The position numbers were made by a program, and so were the translations under genes. Below are positions 9,962 through 21,460 of a stretch of DNA of 64,000 nt, piece after piece. The notes below the pieces were generated by a model. The model had not been told where the DNA came from and ran no database searches. It saw only the letters and a program-made list of their open reading frames with translations. Source of the DNA: Petunia secreta (taxonomy: Eukaryota; Streptophyta; Magnoliopsida; Solanales; Solanaceae); assembly GCA_029990175.1 (NCBI GenBank), contig JARKIP010000017.1:27763001-27827000 (forward strand). Direction: 5' to 3'. The stretch's first letter is position 1, and every line of letters starts with the position of its first letter.

Positions 9962-10618
9962 TGTGGCCTCTGGAGTATGAAGAACAAAGAAGGAAATTAG
10001 GTCAAGTTGTCGTACATATGAGCTATCATATTCAAGCGATGTTTCATTAAAAAAACAACAATACAGGTTTTATGGTTTTTGGACACAAAGAAGGAAATTA
10101 GGTCAACATTCCATGACATGATTGGCTTTGAATTATAAACCATCCGAAATGATCGAGCTTATAAATATTAGAGTAACATTGACAGTATTAACATTTTTAT
10201 TCTATCAAAGCAATGGAAATTAGTACTCCTATATCTAAATGTCAGCTAACTATATTGAATTAAGGAACGTTCTCTGCCAATATTGCATGAATGGTCACCA
10301 ATGTGAGTTGACACTTCAAATTGATAGCAATGAAAAGCACACGCATATATATGGTACCTTTCACAATCCTTTTCCAAACGTAAACTTATTACCTTCTATG
10401 AATCAAATACTACTTGTATTGTCTTTCAAAAACAAGGAAAAGCTGTAAGCGCACCCTCTTCAGCTTTGAATTACATTTTCAGTATTATATACCCGATCTG
10501 TGAAGTGTTCTATTACTCACCCACACCATTTCTAAGCTGAACTAAAACCTCCATACGTGCTGACGTGGCTGAGGAGTGTATTTCATTTAATGCCACATTA
10601 CTAAGGCCTTTGTGGGGC

Positions 10619-10636
10619 GGGGGGGGGGGGGGGGGT
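10619..10636 (+). repeat. Poly-G tract (18 G)
   Basis: An uninterrupted run of 18 G. The unit 2 equivalent near 53083-53096 is a broken G-rich stretch (GAGGGGGACGGGGGG). Confidence 0.95.
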
Positions 10637-11790
10637 TAGATCTTGGATTTGTTGATTTTATGATCTTGACCTTGGCTTTTCTTAATTGCAGAATGAATTA
10701 TAATAATTTAATTGACTACGTAATGAATATATATAATACATCTGTTTCAAACTTATTCCTCTGCAATTTTACACACACACCATTTATAAATTTATTAGTA
10801 AAAATTATAATTCACATATTTGTATACATACCCTTACATAATATAACAAGAATTATGTAAAAACTAAAAAAAATAGAAAATAAATTTATTATGAAATTGC
10901 TATTATATATAAGACAATATATTTTATCAAGAATAAATAAAGATATGACATCATTAATCAAACTACTAATTAACTATGCATTATGTAAAATCATCAGAAG
11001 TAGGAGTAGGAGTAGTTGTTAGTGTGTCTCTACACTCTTTTTGTTTAATCTCTAAATAATCTCTCTTGCAGTGTCAAGCAAAGTCATTTGAGTTCCATGT
11101 TCATACATTTTGCCTCGCTTGATAGGTCAACAAAGAATAAACTAAAATGACGAATATTGTTGCCTGATAGGTCAACTAACCCCTTAGGAATTGAAGACAA
11201 GAATTGACATAATTAAGTACAGTTGGAGTGAACCCTTTGATAAATGAAGTTATTCTAGCATAATGGGAACTATTGCGACATTGTAACCGAAGGTCACAGG
11301 TTCAAATCTTGCAAAAGTGTGCCATTTAATCTATATTTTCAATTACTTCGTATTTAATTACTCTTGCTACGCTACGTAGTTTCTTATATTTTGTATATGT
11401 TATCACTCATAGTGCTATGTAGTCAAAATTCTTATATCTTTTATATGTTATCGCTGATAATAATGAGTTTTGATTTGCTGAAGACACTTTGGCGGACATA
11501 CAACTATGTACAATAATATATAAATATAATATTTTCAATAAAGTTAATTGGTCTGTTTTCCTCTATAAGGACATTTTTTTGGTCAAACAATACATTTTTT
11601 ATTCAACCAAATTAATAAGATAAATAAGAACATTATCTTAGTTCCAGCTTAGATGTGTCACGACTGAGAATATTATTTCAGGCTTGAAATAAATTACTTT
11701 TTCGTTGTTTTTAAGTTAGTAACAATTCATATTAAATTTTAACAGTAAGTTATTTTATTCACTTATTTAAATTTTATATAGATGAATATA

Positions 11791-11799
11791 CAAATTATT
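11791..11799. repeat. LINE target-site duplication, left
   Basis: CAAATTATT occurs here and again at 49550-49558, directly after the LINE poly-A tail. In the undisturbed junction of units 2 and 3 (about 55151-55158) the site occurs once as AAATTATT. The pair marks target-primed insertion of the LINE. Confidence 0.8.
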
Positions 11800-11966
11800 T
11801 GGTATACAAGCAGAACTTGTCTCAACTCTTCTTGCTCCCTCAAAAGGTAATTAAAATGATTGAAGCAGCTTGTAGGACATGCTTGCGGACATGTGAGGTT
11901 ACTATTAACAAAAGGGCTTTGGTTTCATAGGAAAAAATCTGTCTACCAAGAGGTGAAGGGGGACTA
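11800..11966 (+). pseudogene. LINE reverse-transcriptase fragment, segment 1 of 4
   Basis: This is the 5'-truncated start of a plant LINE. The frame from 11807 reads like the C-terminal part of LINE ORF2 after the RT catalytic core: LSQLFLLPQKVIKMIEA, then a TAG where the family has Trp, then EKICLPRGEGGL. The family motif here is usually SWEKVCLPK...GGLG. The frame is cut after GGL by the gypsy array and continues at 34334 as NVINLKIWNQ. No RT active-site YxDD is included. Confidence 0.8.
11962..11966. repeat. Target-site duplication of the gypsy array, left
   Basis: GACTA lies immediately before the LTR terminus TGACACGACC. It is repeated at 34334-34338 directly after the last LTR. One copy of GACTA restores the LINE codons for GL. 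Confidence 0.9.
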
Positions 11967-12354
11967 TGACACGACCCAGAATCCGGTTAGGCCGTGCGGG
12001 CACCCGACATCCTCCCCTAGACCCGTCGGGCGAACCCTTACCAATTAAATTAGGAAAATAAATATAATAATTCATAAATAAGGACAAGACTTTAAAAAAA
12101 AAAAGCACAGAGATACTGATATCTCTAAGATGTACAAAACAAATTACAGCTGACTACCCAATATACTAGGTTTAGGGTTATCCAGACTAGACATCTAAGA
12201 GTACAAAGAAGACAGATACGTCCTGAAGGGAGCAAAATGCAGCTGAAATAATAAACAATAAACGGGTGGCCATCTGGAATAAAGCTGTCTCACCATGATA
12301 GCTGAAGTCGTCATCGCTCCTAAACAACGTGACGAACTCAATCCTGAAGCGAAC

Positions 12355-13345
12355 CTGCTGAAATGAAATAGACAGACAAGAAACAAACAACAAACCAGGG
12401 TGAGTCAAAAGGACTCAATAAGTGGGGCAGACTAGCCACCTCAAAGAATAGGATAGCTAGCCAGGGAGAAAAGAAACAGATGACCAAATTCCTTGAATCT
12501 AAATTATAAAAAGGCAGATCCAGATAATAACCGGAAACACATATGAAACCATAAACTCAGCCAGGAATACGAGCCAGAAACATATCAGCAAATAAGCAAT
12601 ACACATATAAGCAGAACAGCAGTTATGTACTGCAAGTCTACACAATGGTATTAAATGAAATGAAATATGATGAAATGAAATGAAATATGATGCAAAGGGT
12701 CACATGTGCCCGTAATCCCATCCCGAAGCGGAATACTCCTGCATTCGAGGAGAATCCAATCTGATAACCAACTGGAGCGGAATACTCCTACTCCTGGTGC
12801 GGAATACTGCTGCACCCGATATAATATAAACCAGAGGCAGAATACTCCTACACTCTTTTGAGGCGGAATACTCCTGCACCCGATATAATATAAAGCTGAG
12901 GCAGAATACTCCTGCACTCTCCTGGGGCGGAATCCTCCTACCCTCAATATGATATAATGGAGCGGAATACTCCTACCCTCAATATGATACAATGGAGCGG
13001 AATACTCTTGCTCCTGGGGAGGAATACTCCTGCACCCAATATGATATGCAATGTAATGCATATGAATGACATATAATGCATGTGAATGCAATGTGATGTA
13101 ATAATAACCCTTCACCGGCGCGGGACTCTTATCGACAGCCGGGAAGCAGATGCCAACTCACAGCCATAGTACAATACTCAGATCCTCAACGCAATACCAA
13201 CAACATGACATAACATCTAATATACAATGTAAATCCAAAGCTAAGGCGTAAGGAGTACGCCTATCGGCAACTACACACGTAAGCAACACGTGGTAGAAAA
13301 TCTACGAGGCCAGGTGCCTCCAAAGAAATGGATATGAACACTTAC
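12355..13345 (-). other. Putative intron inside the LTR
   Basis: On the minus strand GAG|GTAAG at 13345 is a strong donor and CAGCAG|GTTC at 12355 an acceptor after a T-rich stretch. The same donor and acceptor context recurs in element B and C LTRs (for example 59611 and 60655). Removing it would shorten an otherwise very long leader. Inferred from signals only. Confidence 0.35.
12726..13052 (-). repeat. GGAATACTCC minisatellite, LTR1
   Basis: Ten copies by hand count of a GCGGAATACTCCTGC-type core, joined by two kinds of spacer (CACCCGATATAATATAAA or CCTCAATATGATACAATG). It gives rise to spurious frames with repeated EYSAP/RSIPP peptides. Confidence 0.9.
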
Positions 13346-14820
13346 CTCGTTCCAAAGTTAACACTGCTACCCAACAACCGCTTTATCCTTTGAATTCATT
13401 GCCAAACGATCCCACTCTATTCAATAAGCAGGAAAATATATCAAATTAGCCTAAAGGCTTTATTCCTTATGTCTTAGGGTAATCCGGGTAGGAACCTGAT
13501 ACCCTATTCGTATACGCAATACGCAGGCCAGGCCTATATACAGGGTTTAAAGTCACATAACCAAACCCTAAATAAATTACATTTATAAGTTGCTCATAAC
13601 TCACTGAGTACGAATATATAATCTATTCCATTATCGAGGTCCATTTGACCCTTTAAACTATTAATTGAACTTATTAAAACGATGTCTAATATTCCAAATT
13701 TTACCGTTAAAACATATTCAAACACACGTAATAAACTCAAATTATATATTAGGATCATTACCTGAATGTTTCAGGGTGAAAATTCTACTTTTCTCCGGCC
13801 CCTTTTTTTCATTTTTTGGAATTTTTTCCCTCACTATGTTTTTTCCTTTTCTCTGTTAATGATGCGTTTTTTGCTGCTTCAATTAAAGACAACCGCCATT
13901 CATTTAACTTTTTTATCTTTTTCTCATTTTATTTTATTTATTTTCTTTTATTTTATTTTCTTTTCTTAACGAAAATTAAAACGGTGCCCTACGATATTCG
14001 AAATAATTCCAACTTTTGCATACAAGTTATACAAAATATATGTAACATACTCGCGAAGGAAGATCTCAAATTGGACTCCCAAAACTCAAGATGCGAATTT
14101 AAATAGAAAAAATCAAATTATTTAACTTTCGGCATTTTAGCGGAAACTAGCCGAACAACATCGAAATTCACTTTCGAAAGTTTACAAAAATTACAAATAA
14201 TCATACGAACCTAACGGCGCTTTTGGATTTCGAATCGGAGCTCATTCGGCAAAACCGAGCTCGAAAATCTCTTTTTAATATTTATCACCAATAAAAACTG
14301 AAACCTTCTTCCGATGCCTACCAAATGAGGTCTGACTTAGCTCAAATTTTACAGACAGGTCCTAATGGACATAATGAATATTTTAAAATTATCGGCACGC
14401 CAACCGGAGTCCTAACTTCCAAAATAACTGACCGAGGTCGTTTCATTCTCCTCCACTTAAGCTCTTGTTCGTCCTCGAACGAGCCTAAGTCTAAAGAAAA
14501 ATTCGCACAGATAACAAAAAACTTGCACGACCATCATAAGCTACTCCATGGACCTTATCTCTTGATTACAGGATCAGAATTATATTACGCACATCGTACT
14601 TTTGGAATAAAATATATCTGGATAATATGGTAACTCCATTGCACAGCTTATTCTAACTAAGCTGATCCTTCCTCGATCACGTGAAGAGAGTTCTACATTT
14701 TCGAAGCAATGATACACGAAACTTTGAATGGGTTAACAAGATTCAGCCGATAATTACCTCTTCGATATACCTTTCAATATAGAACAGGTCGATGGAACTA
14801 AGAATTAGCTCACGCTTGAT

Positions 14821-15797
14821 ACAATAGGGGGAAGCTTTTGAAGTACCTTGTTACTACTCACTATAGAAGATTTGATGCAAGCTATATTATTTTTACGGAC
14901 GCACTATGCAACATCTCTATTGATTTTAGTATTTTTCTGCAAGCTCCTTGTGGGAATGTAGTTACTCATATCCTAATGTATGTCAAAGGCTCATCTGAAC
15001 AGGGTCTATCGTATAAGGATAAGGATCATGCAACTACTACTGGATAGTATGATGCAGACCAGGAATGATCTTCAGACTAAACATCTACTTCAGGGTATTG
15101 TCTCTGAATTGGAAATATTATGACTTGAAAAAGTAAAAATAAAAGAGACATGTAGTTAAACCATGAGCTGAGACGGAATTCCAGCAACAAAGTTGATTAC
15201 ATGTGCTCATATAATGCTAAAGTAACTTCTCAAGGAGTTGAGGTGTGAAAGAGATATACATACCGATGATGGATTGTCGGCAAGCTGCACTAGACCTTTA
15301 ACTATAAATTTTTTCTTGAAGTAAAACGGCGTCAGTATGAGGATCCAGGTCTAGTTGAATACGGACAGATAGCCAAAAGAAACGGAATCACCATACAGGG
15401 TTACTACTGAGGTGTTCTAATGTATAAAAAAATAGACTTTGTGTTCCTGATGTAGTAGATTTACGTGGATAGATTACGATAGAGACATATTATTCCAAAT
15501 ACATTGTTCATCCAGGTTCGACTAAGATGTACCATAATCTTAAGCAGATTTATTGGTGGGACGAAATGACGTGTGACATAGCAGAATTTGTGGCTCAATG
15601 TTCTAATTGCCAGCAAGTTCAAATCGTGTCATCTTTCCAGACTTTATGCTTTCAGCAGATAGATACATATATATGATCAGGTTGCCAGCTTATCTCTATC
15701 ATTAATAGATTATTAGTGGGTTTAGCAATGATCGACACTTATTGTAGGTTTCTGTCGTGGCCCTAGGTTGGGTCGTGACAAAAGTGGTATCAATGCC
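14821..15797 (+). pseudogene. Inverted integrase remnant with LTR/PBS-like end, interior 1
   Basis: This segment runs opposite to the gag of its own element. Around 15482-15640 its plus-strand reading matches the integrase HHCC zinc-binding domain of Ty3/gypsy: HPGSTKMYH, then IYWW, then a CSNCQQV-like motif (frame shifts and stops intervene). It ends in GGGTCGTGACA (to 15780), which looks like an LTR terminus, followed by TGGTATCAATGCC (15785-15797), resembling the tRNA-Met primer site. Element B lacks it at the same position (about 39590). The zinc domain normally orients integrase on viral DNA ends. This copy is too short to be active. Confidence 0.65.
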
Positions 15798-16929
15798 TTA
15801 GAGATTTAGTATTACCATTCAGTATTTGGAGGAAGACTCCTCTACTTAAAGCACAAACTCATGCAGCCATTTGAATAGGAATAACCATCCTCACACAGTT
15901 TGCTGGACCAAAGAAGATTTAGCTAATAGCTGAATGTAGGCAGACCTAAGCTACCAACTACACTTTCGAGTTGCCAAATAGCTGCAACTCTTGAGTTCAC
16001 AACTCCATACCTTTGCCGCAAACACCACCGCCTGATGGATGGTACTTTTGTATAAAAATTTCAGCAGAGTTTCCCCCTGAAACTGGATGATCCGCAGAAA
16101 CAGGACCAGCACTATACTATACATGGGAATGGATACCCGGATAAACTGATATCCAAAAAAATAATATGCTTACCCGGCTACAATAACACGTACTCTGGCT
16201 CAACACAGGGAACATCACAAGCGGCTACCAACTGCACCAGTGCCGAACAAAGAGAGATGGCAATGGACTGAGGATAGAAATAATTAGAGCTTCAGGAAGT
16301 TCATCTTTTTATTTGCTTGGCTCCCAGAGCAACACTACTTCCGAGTCAGGCTAACCCAAAAATCTCAATTGAAGAAATAGACACTAAATAAGCTTTATGG
16401 AAAAACATCCATACCAATTTAACCTTCCAATAAGAAAGAAACTCTGACAATTTACCAAAATACCCTTTTATAACTAAGACAAGCTCATAGAATAACATGA
16501 CTCTACTAGAATCTCGAACCAAGAGGAGACACATAGATCGAGCATTACTTACCATCCACTTTACACCGGAAGAAACAACGACACTTCCTGATAGTGACGA
16601 ATAAGAATCCCATCATCCTACCAACACTGATTTCTGAGGAGAGAGGTAAAATGACTTGACATAGTAACACAAGGTGGCATAACAGGATGCCAAACAGGCA
16701 ATAGCAATACTCACCGTCAAATCTCTCATATTTAGACCAGATAAATTAGTAGGGTCTCACCAATGCAAGGAATAAATCATATCAGAAACTCACCCCTCTA
16801 CCGCAACCGATTCTTAATTACGAAAATATCCAAGAAAACCGTCGAAACATGATAAGACACACCATTTCCAGATCGATCGGAAAGATAAATCTTACTTACA
16901 GATAAGGGAAGAAGAAACACACGGGTCTA

Positions 16930-18350
16930 CTACATCGGATATCTCAGCATCCTGCCAGACTGGCAGCTCATTGAACTGCCCCTGCAGCTGAATTGAGCCA
17001 CTACCCTGACAATCACTTTCTGAAGAACCACTGCCACCACAGTCTCAACCTTTACTGGATGGTGGCATTTCTCTGATTGATTAAAATTTAAGTAAAATTC
17101 CTGGGACTGTGCAGGTGCCAGATGACGAGAGAAAGGACGACTGCCTACTTTCCAGAGTAATGAAAAAAATTCCTCATAGGACAATGTGACTCACGACAAT
17201 GATAACACCTTTTCGCTGAATATGGGAGCTGGATAGATTGTTGAAAACTACAAAGAGAAAAACTGGGTATAATATTGACGAACTACTGGCGCACTCTAAG
17301 AATCGCGTGACACAAGCTGAGATAACCTGGAAAGTGACCTCCCAAAATAATCAGAACTTTTACCTCCAAATGAGGTACCATGGTTGCCCACCAGGGCCGT
17401 GGGATCTCTTACTTTCCCACTCTAACTCTTCCCCCCTAACTCATGGTATGCCTAATACCTTCTAGCAATATCAACAACGACATCAATTGAAGTCCCAACC
17501 TCAACTTCTCGAGCCATCCGGGATCTCAAGGAAGGAGAAAGGTCAGCAATAAATCTTTGAATCTCTCGCAAGGCTCATGAACTAGTTCTAATCCGTTCTA
17601 TAGAATTCAATCTCATATTCTAAAACCAACAGGCTAACCGTCATGCTACCTTGTCTAATCTATTCAAACTGGCAACACTTTTCATCTCACTCGCTACTCG
17701 AAAAGAAACTTTTCCACGAATCTAGAAGGAAAATCGAACCAAGTCAGCTAATAAGAGTGCAGTCCACCAATCCAGGGCTGGACCTTGAAACTGGAAAGCA
17801 GAATAATCAACACCATACCGTTTGATATAATCTAGAGCCTGAAGGATACAAATACCCTGACATTATTTTTTTTTTTAAATTTTTTTACGGGGTTTATCTG
17901 ATGCATTGCTTAAGAATATCGGAAGGTTCAACCGCGTAAAATAATGCAACCTCTTCGGACACTCGGACCGAGCCATATCTCAGGCTAACTAACCAGCCAG
18001 AATAACTAGAAGCACAACACATGCTGTCTCCGAAACATAATTCACTGCAGCAATATTAAGAACCGGAAAAGGAACTCCCTGAGATCGAACGTCTGCACAT
18101 GCGGCAACTTGATAAGTAGCCTAGCGAATAATAAGTTCTTGCGGTATCTGCGTCGCCAAAATTCTCCTAAAAGCATCGTAGAGAGCCAAGGGAACCACAA
18201 GGCCCTGCTCCCTTATCCATTGCGAGCTCGTACAGCTGGGACCTCCGTAACTAGATCGCCAGCACGATCAAAAACTCTCGGGGCTTCGTCAGTGCTAACC
18301 CCAGGCCAGACTGCTTCGTCTTGAACTCATACCATTTGTTGATTTATCGC
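16930..18350 (-). pseudogene. Degenerate gypsy gag, interior 1
   Basis: On the minus strand the segment from about 18350 has the gag N-terminal region (GPALDWWTALL motif near 17740-17790), then a Ser/Arg-rich tail with a remnant of a CCHC knuckle (KRCYHCRE near 17192-17215). Stops and frameshifts occur every few tens of codons. The clearest homologue is the better-preserved gag at 37620-38054. Gag would form the retroelement particle in the cytoplasm. This copy cannot. Confidence 0.7.
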
Positions 18351-18550
18351 ACGAGGGTTTCACAATTACCACGAAGGAATTAATGAATTAACGAATATAC
18401 TTTTAAGTCCTAGACCGATGCACGATCAGAAATGAAGAAAGTGAAACTTCCTAAATGCCATCATAGCCTCTCGTAGATAAGTACGGACGTCTACGTACCC
18501 ATCAGCGAGACTCTACTAGACACTGTCTTAGTCTGGATAGACACTAAACC

Positions 18551-18564
18551 GGGCTCTGATACCA
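18551..18564 (-). other. Primer-binding site, tRNA-Met type
   Basis: The minus strand TGGTATCAGAGCCC lies two bases from the LTR2 end. It matches the initiator tRNA-Met 3' end, as in many plant gypsy elements. The copies at interiors 2 and 3 read TGGCATCAGAGCCC. Confidence 0.9.
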
Positions 18565-19305
18565 ACTGACACGACCCAGAATCCGGTTAGGCCGTGTGGG
18601 CACCCGACATCCTCCCCTAGACCCGTCGGGCGAACCCTTACCAATTAAATTAGGAAAATAAATATAATAATTCATAAATAAGGACAACACTTAAATAAAA
18701 AACACAGAGATACTGATATCTCTAAGTTGTACAAAAGAAATTACAGCTGACTACCCAATATACTAGGTTTAGGGTTATCCAGACTAGACATCTAAGAGTA
18801 CAAAGAAGACAGATACCTCCTGAAGGGAGCAAAATGCAGCTGAAAAAATAAACAATAAACTGGTGGCCATCTGGAATAAAAGCTGGCTCACCCTGACAGC
18901 TGAAGTCGTCATCGCTCCTGAACAACGTGACGAACTCAATTCTGGAGCGAACCTACCGAAATAAAATAGATAGACAAGAAAGAAACAACAAACCAGGGTG
19001 AGTCAAAAGGACTCAATAAGTGGGGCAGACTAGCCACCTCAAAGAATAGGATAGCTAGCCAGGGAGAAAAGAAACAGATAGACCAAATTCCTTTTATTTA
19101 AATTATAAAAAGGCAGAGCCAGATAATAACCGGAAACACATATAAAACCATAAACTCAGCCAGGAATACGAGCCAGAAACATATCAGCAAATAAGCAATG
19201 CACATATAAGCAGAACAGTAGTTATGTACTGCAAGTCTACACAATGGAATGAAATGAAATGAAATATGATGCAAAGGGTCACATGTTCCCGTAATCCCAT
19301 CCCGA

Positions 19306-19664
19306 AATGGAATACTCCTGCATTCGAGGGGAATCCAATCTGATAACCAACCGGAGCGGAATACTCCTGCTCCTGGGGCGGAATACTCCTGCACCTAATA
19401 TAATATAAACCAGAGGCGGAATACTCCTGCACTCTCTTGGGGCGGAATACTCTTGCACTCTCCTGGGGCGGAATCCTCCTACCCTCAATATGATACAATG
19501 GAGCGGAATACTACTGCTCATGGGGCGGAATACTCCTACCCTCAATATGATACAATGGAGCGGAATACTCCTGCTCCTGGGGCGGAATACTGCTACCCTC
19601 AATATGATACAATGGAGCGGAATACTCTTGCTCCTGGGGAGGAATACTCCTGCACCCAATATGA
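19306..19664 (-). repeat. GGAATACTCC minisatellite, LTR2
   Basis: Twelve copies by hand count of the same core as in LTR1. The order of spacers differs from the other LTRs, with extra copies of the CCTCAATATGATACAATG type. Confidence 0.9.
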
Positions 19665-20506
19665 TATGCAATGTAATGCATATGAATGACATATAATGCA
19701 TGTGAATGCAATGTGATGTAATAATAACCCTTCACCGGCGCGGGACTCTCATCGACAGCCGGGAAGCAGATGCCAACTCACAGCCATAGTACAATACTCA
19801 GATCCTCAACGCAATACCAACAACATGACATAACATCTAATATACGATGTAAATCCAAAGCTAAGGCGTAAGGAGTACGCCTATCGGCAGCTACACACGT
19901 AAGCAACACGTGGTAGAAAATCCACGAGGCCAGGTGCCTCCAAAGAAATGGATATGAACACTTACCTCGTTCCAAAGTTAACACTGCTACCCAACAACCG
20001 CTTTATCCTTTGAATTCATTGCCAAACGATCCCACTCTATTCAATAAGCAGGAAAATATATCAAATTAGCCAAAAGGCTTTATTCCTTATGTCTTAGGGT
20101 AATCCGGGTAGGAACCTGATACCCAATTCGTATACGCAATACGCAGGCCAGGCCTATGTACAGGGTTTAAAGTCACATAACCAAACCCTAAATAAATTAC
20201 ATTTATAAGTTTCTCATAACTCACTGAGTACAAATATATAATCTATTCCATTATCAGGGTCCATTTGACCCTTTAAACTATTAATTGAACTTATTAAAAC
20301 GATGTCTAATATTCCAAATTTTACCGTTAAAACATATTCAAACACACGTAATAAACTCAAATAATATATTAGGATCATTACCTGAATTTTTCAGGGTGAA
20401 AATTCTACTTTTCTCCGGCTCCTTTTTTCATTTTCTGGAATTTTTTTCCTTACTGCGTTTTTTCCTTTTCTCTGTTAATGTTGCATTTTTTGCTGCTTCA
20501 ATTAAA

Positions 20507-20534
20507 GAAGATGAGCTTATATAAGCTCATCTTC
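20507..20534. promoter_or_regulatory. 28-bp perfect palindrome around a TATA box, LTR2
   Basis: The left arm is GAAGATGAGCTTAT and the right arm its exact complement, centred on TATATA. It lies about 550 bases inside the LTR in the element sense, a reasonable core-promoter place. The same position in element B and C LTRs holds different but again perfect palindromes with a TATA centre. LTR1 has lost it and LTR4 retains one arm. Confidence 0.75.
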
Positions 20535-21460
20535 ACAACCGCCATTCATTTAACTTTTTTGTCTTTTTCTCATTTTATTTTATTTATTTTATTTTATTTT
20601 ATTTTATTTTCTTAACGAAAATTAAAACGGTGCCCAACGATATTCGAAATAATTCCAACTTTTGCATACAAGTTATACACAATATATGTAACATACTCGC
20701 GAAGGTAGATCTCAAATTGGACTCCACAAATTCAAGATGCGAATTTAAATAGAGAAAGTCAAATTATTTAACTTTCGGCATTTTAGCGGAAACTAGCCGA
20801 ACAACATCAAAATTCACTTTCGAAAGTTTACAAAAATTACAAATAATCATACGAACCTAACGGCGCTTTCGGATTTCGAATCTCATTCGGCAAAACCGAG
20901 CTCGAAAATCTCTTTTTAATATTTATCGCCAATAAAAACTGAAACCTTCTTCCGATGCCTAACAAATGAGGTCTGACTTAGCTCAAATTTTACAGACAGG
21001 TCCTAATGGACATTACGAATATTTTAAAATTATCGGCACGTCAATCGGAGTCCTAACTTCTGAAACGACTGACCGAGGTCGTTTCATTCTCCTCCACTTA
21101 AACTCTCGTTCGTCCTCGAACGAGCCTAAGTCTAAAGAAAAATTCGCACAGATAACAAAAAACTTGCATGACCTTCATAAGCTACTCCACGGACCTTATC
21201 TCTTGATTACAGGATCAGAATGATATTACGCACATCGTACTTTTGGAATAAAATATATCTGGATAATATGGTAATACCATTGCACAGCTTATTCTAACTA
21301 AGCTGATCCTTCCTCGATCACGTGAAGAGAGTTCTACATTTTCGAAGCAATGATACACGAAACTTTAAATGGGTTAACAAGATTCAGCCGATAATTACCT
21401 CTTCGATATACCTTTCAATATAGAACAGGTCGTGGAACTAAGAATTAGCTCACGCTTGAT

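Larger units (their letters stand above)
9894..11799. repeat. J11 unit 1, right part
   Basis: The host unit resumes at ACGATCTAGCACTAATTAATGAG, matching 52365 onward in unit 2 (ACGATCTAACATTCATGAG), and runs in parallel to about 55155. It is AT-rich, and I see no gene. Compared with unit 2 it lacks roughly 850 bases after 10690. Contents worth noting are an 11-bp-stem inverted repeat (9937-9961) and an 18-G run (10619-10636). It ends at the LINE target duplication. Confidence 0.8.
11967..14445 (-). repeat. LTR1 of gypsy array
   Basis: About 2479 bp; plus strand TGACACGACC ... GGTCGTTTCA. The near-perfect terminal inverted repeats (one mismatch in 10) are typical integrase recognition ends. 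It contains the GGAATACTCC minisatellite (12726-13052), the G-box ACACGTGG (13286-13293), splice-like signals (12355-13345) and ATTTT-type repeats. The palindrome found in LTR2 and LTR3 is deleted here at about 13889. Confidence 0.9.
14446..18566 (-). other. Interior 1 of gypsy array
   Basis: About 4.1 kb between LTR1 and LTR2. In the element sense it has the PBS (18551-18564), degenerate gag (about 18350-16900), a long degraded stretch without recognisable domain (16900-15800), the inverted integrase segment (15797-14821), then 375 bases to the purine tract at 14446. Frequent stops in every gag frame mark it as non-coding today. Confidence 0.8.
18567..21086 (-). repeat. LTR2 of gypsy array
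   Basis: About 2520 bp, the same ends as LTR1. The first part (plus coordinates) resembles LTR1 (ACCCAGAATCCGGTTAGGCC) while the right half resembles LTR3 (28-bp palindrome, pure ATTTT repeats). The G-box is at 19906-19913. Confidence 0.9.

Noticed and set aside
11249..11324. tRNA-like or SINE-like boxes (GGTTCAAATC)
   Set aside because: A B-box-like word is present, but no cloverleaf, A-box at proper spacing, or poly-A/T end can be supported; the unit 2 copy is degraded.
12726..13052. CRISPR-like array
   Set aside because: Regular short repeats with spacers are present, but spacers recur, repeats vary, it lies in a plant retroelement LTR, and there are no cas genes.
12651..13115. Long frames through the LTR minisatellites (also at 19279-19701, 32351-33004, 59875-60372)
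   Set aside because: They are open because the repeat unit lacks stops in several frames, on both strands. The peptides are repeats of EYSAP/RSIPP type and differ in frame and length between LTR copies.
14325..14633. Repeated plus-strand frames of 69-109 codons in the array (for example at 14325, 20966, 27596, 34213)
   Set aside because: They are antisense to the LTR edge and recur only because the LTR is repeated; lengths vary with indels.
16930..17184. 84-codon minus frames at 16930, 23571 and 30201 as separate small genes
   Set aside because: They are an off-frame reading of the degenerate gag tail, collinear with the Ser/Arg-rich region of element B gag.
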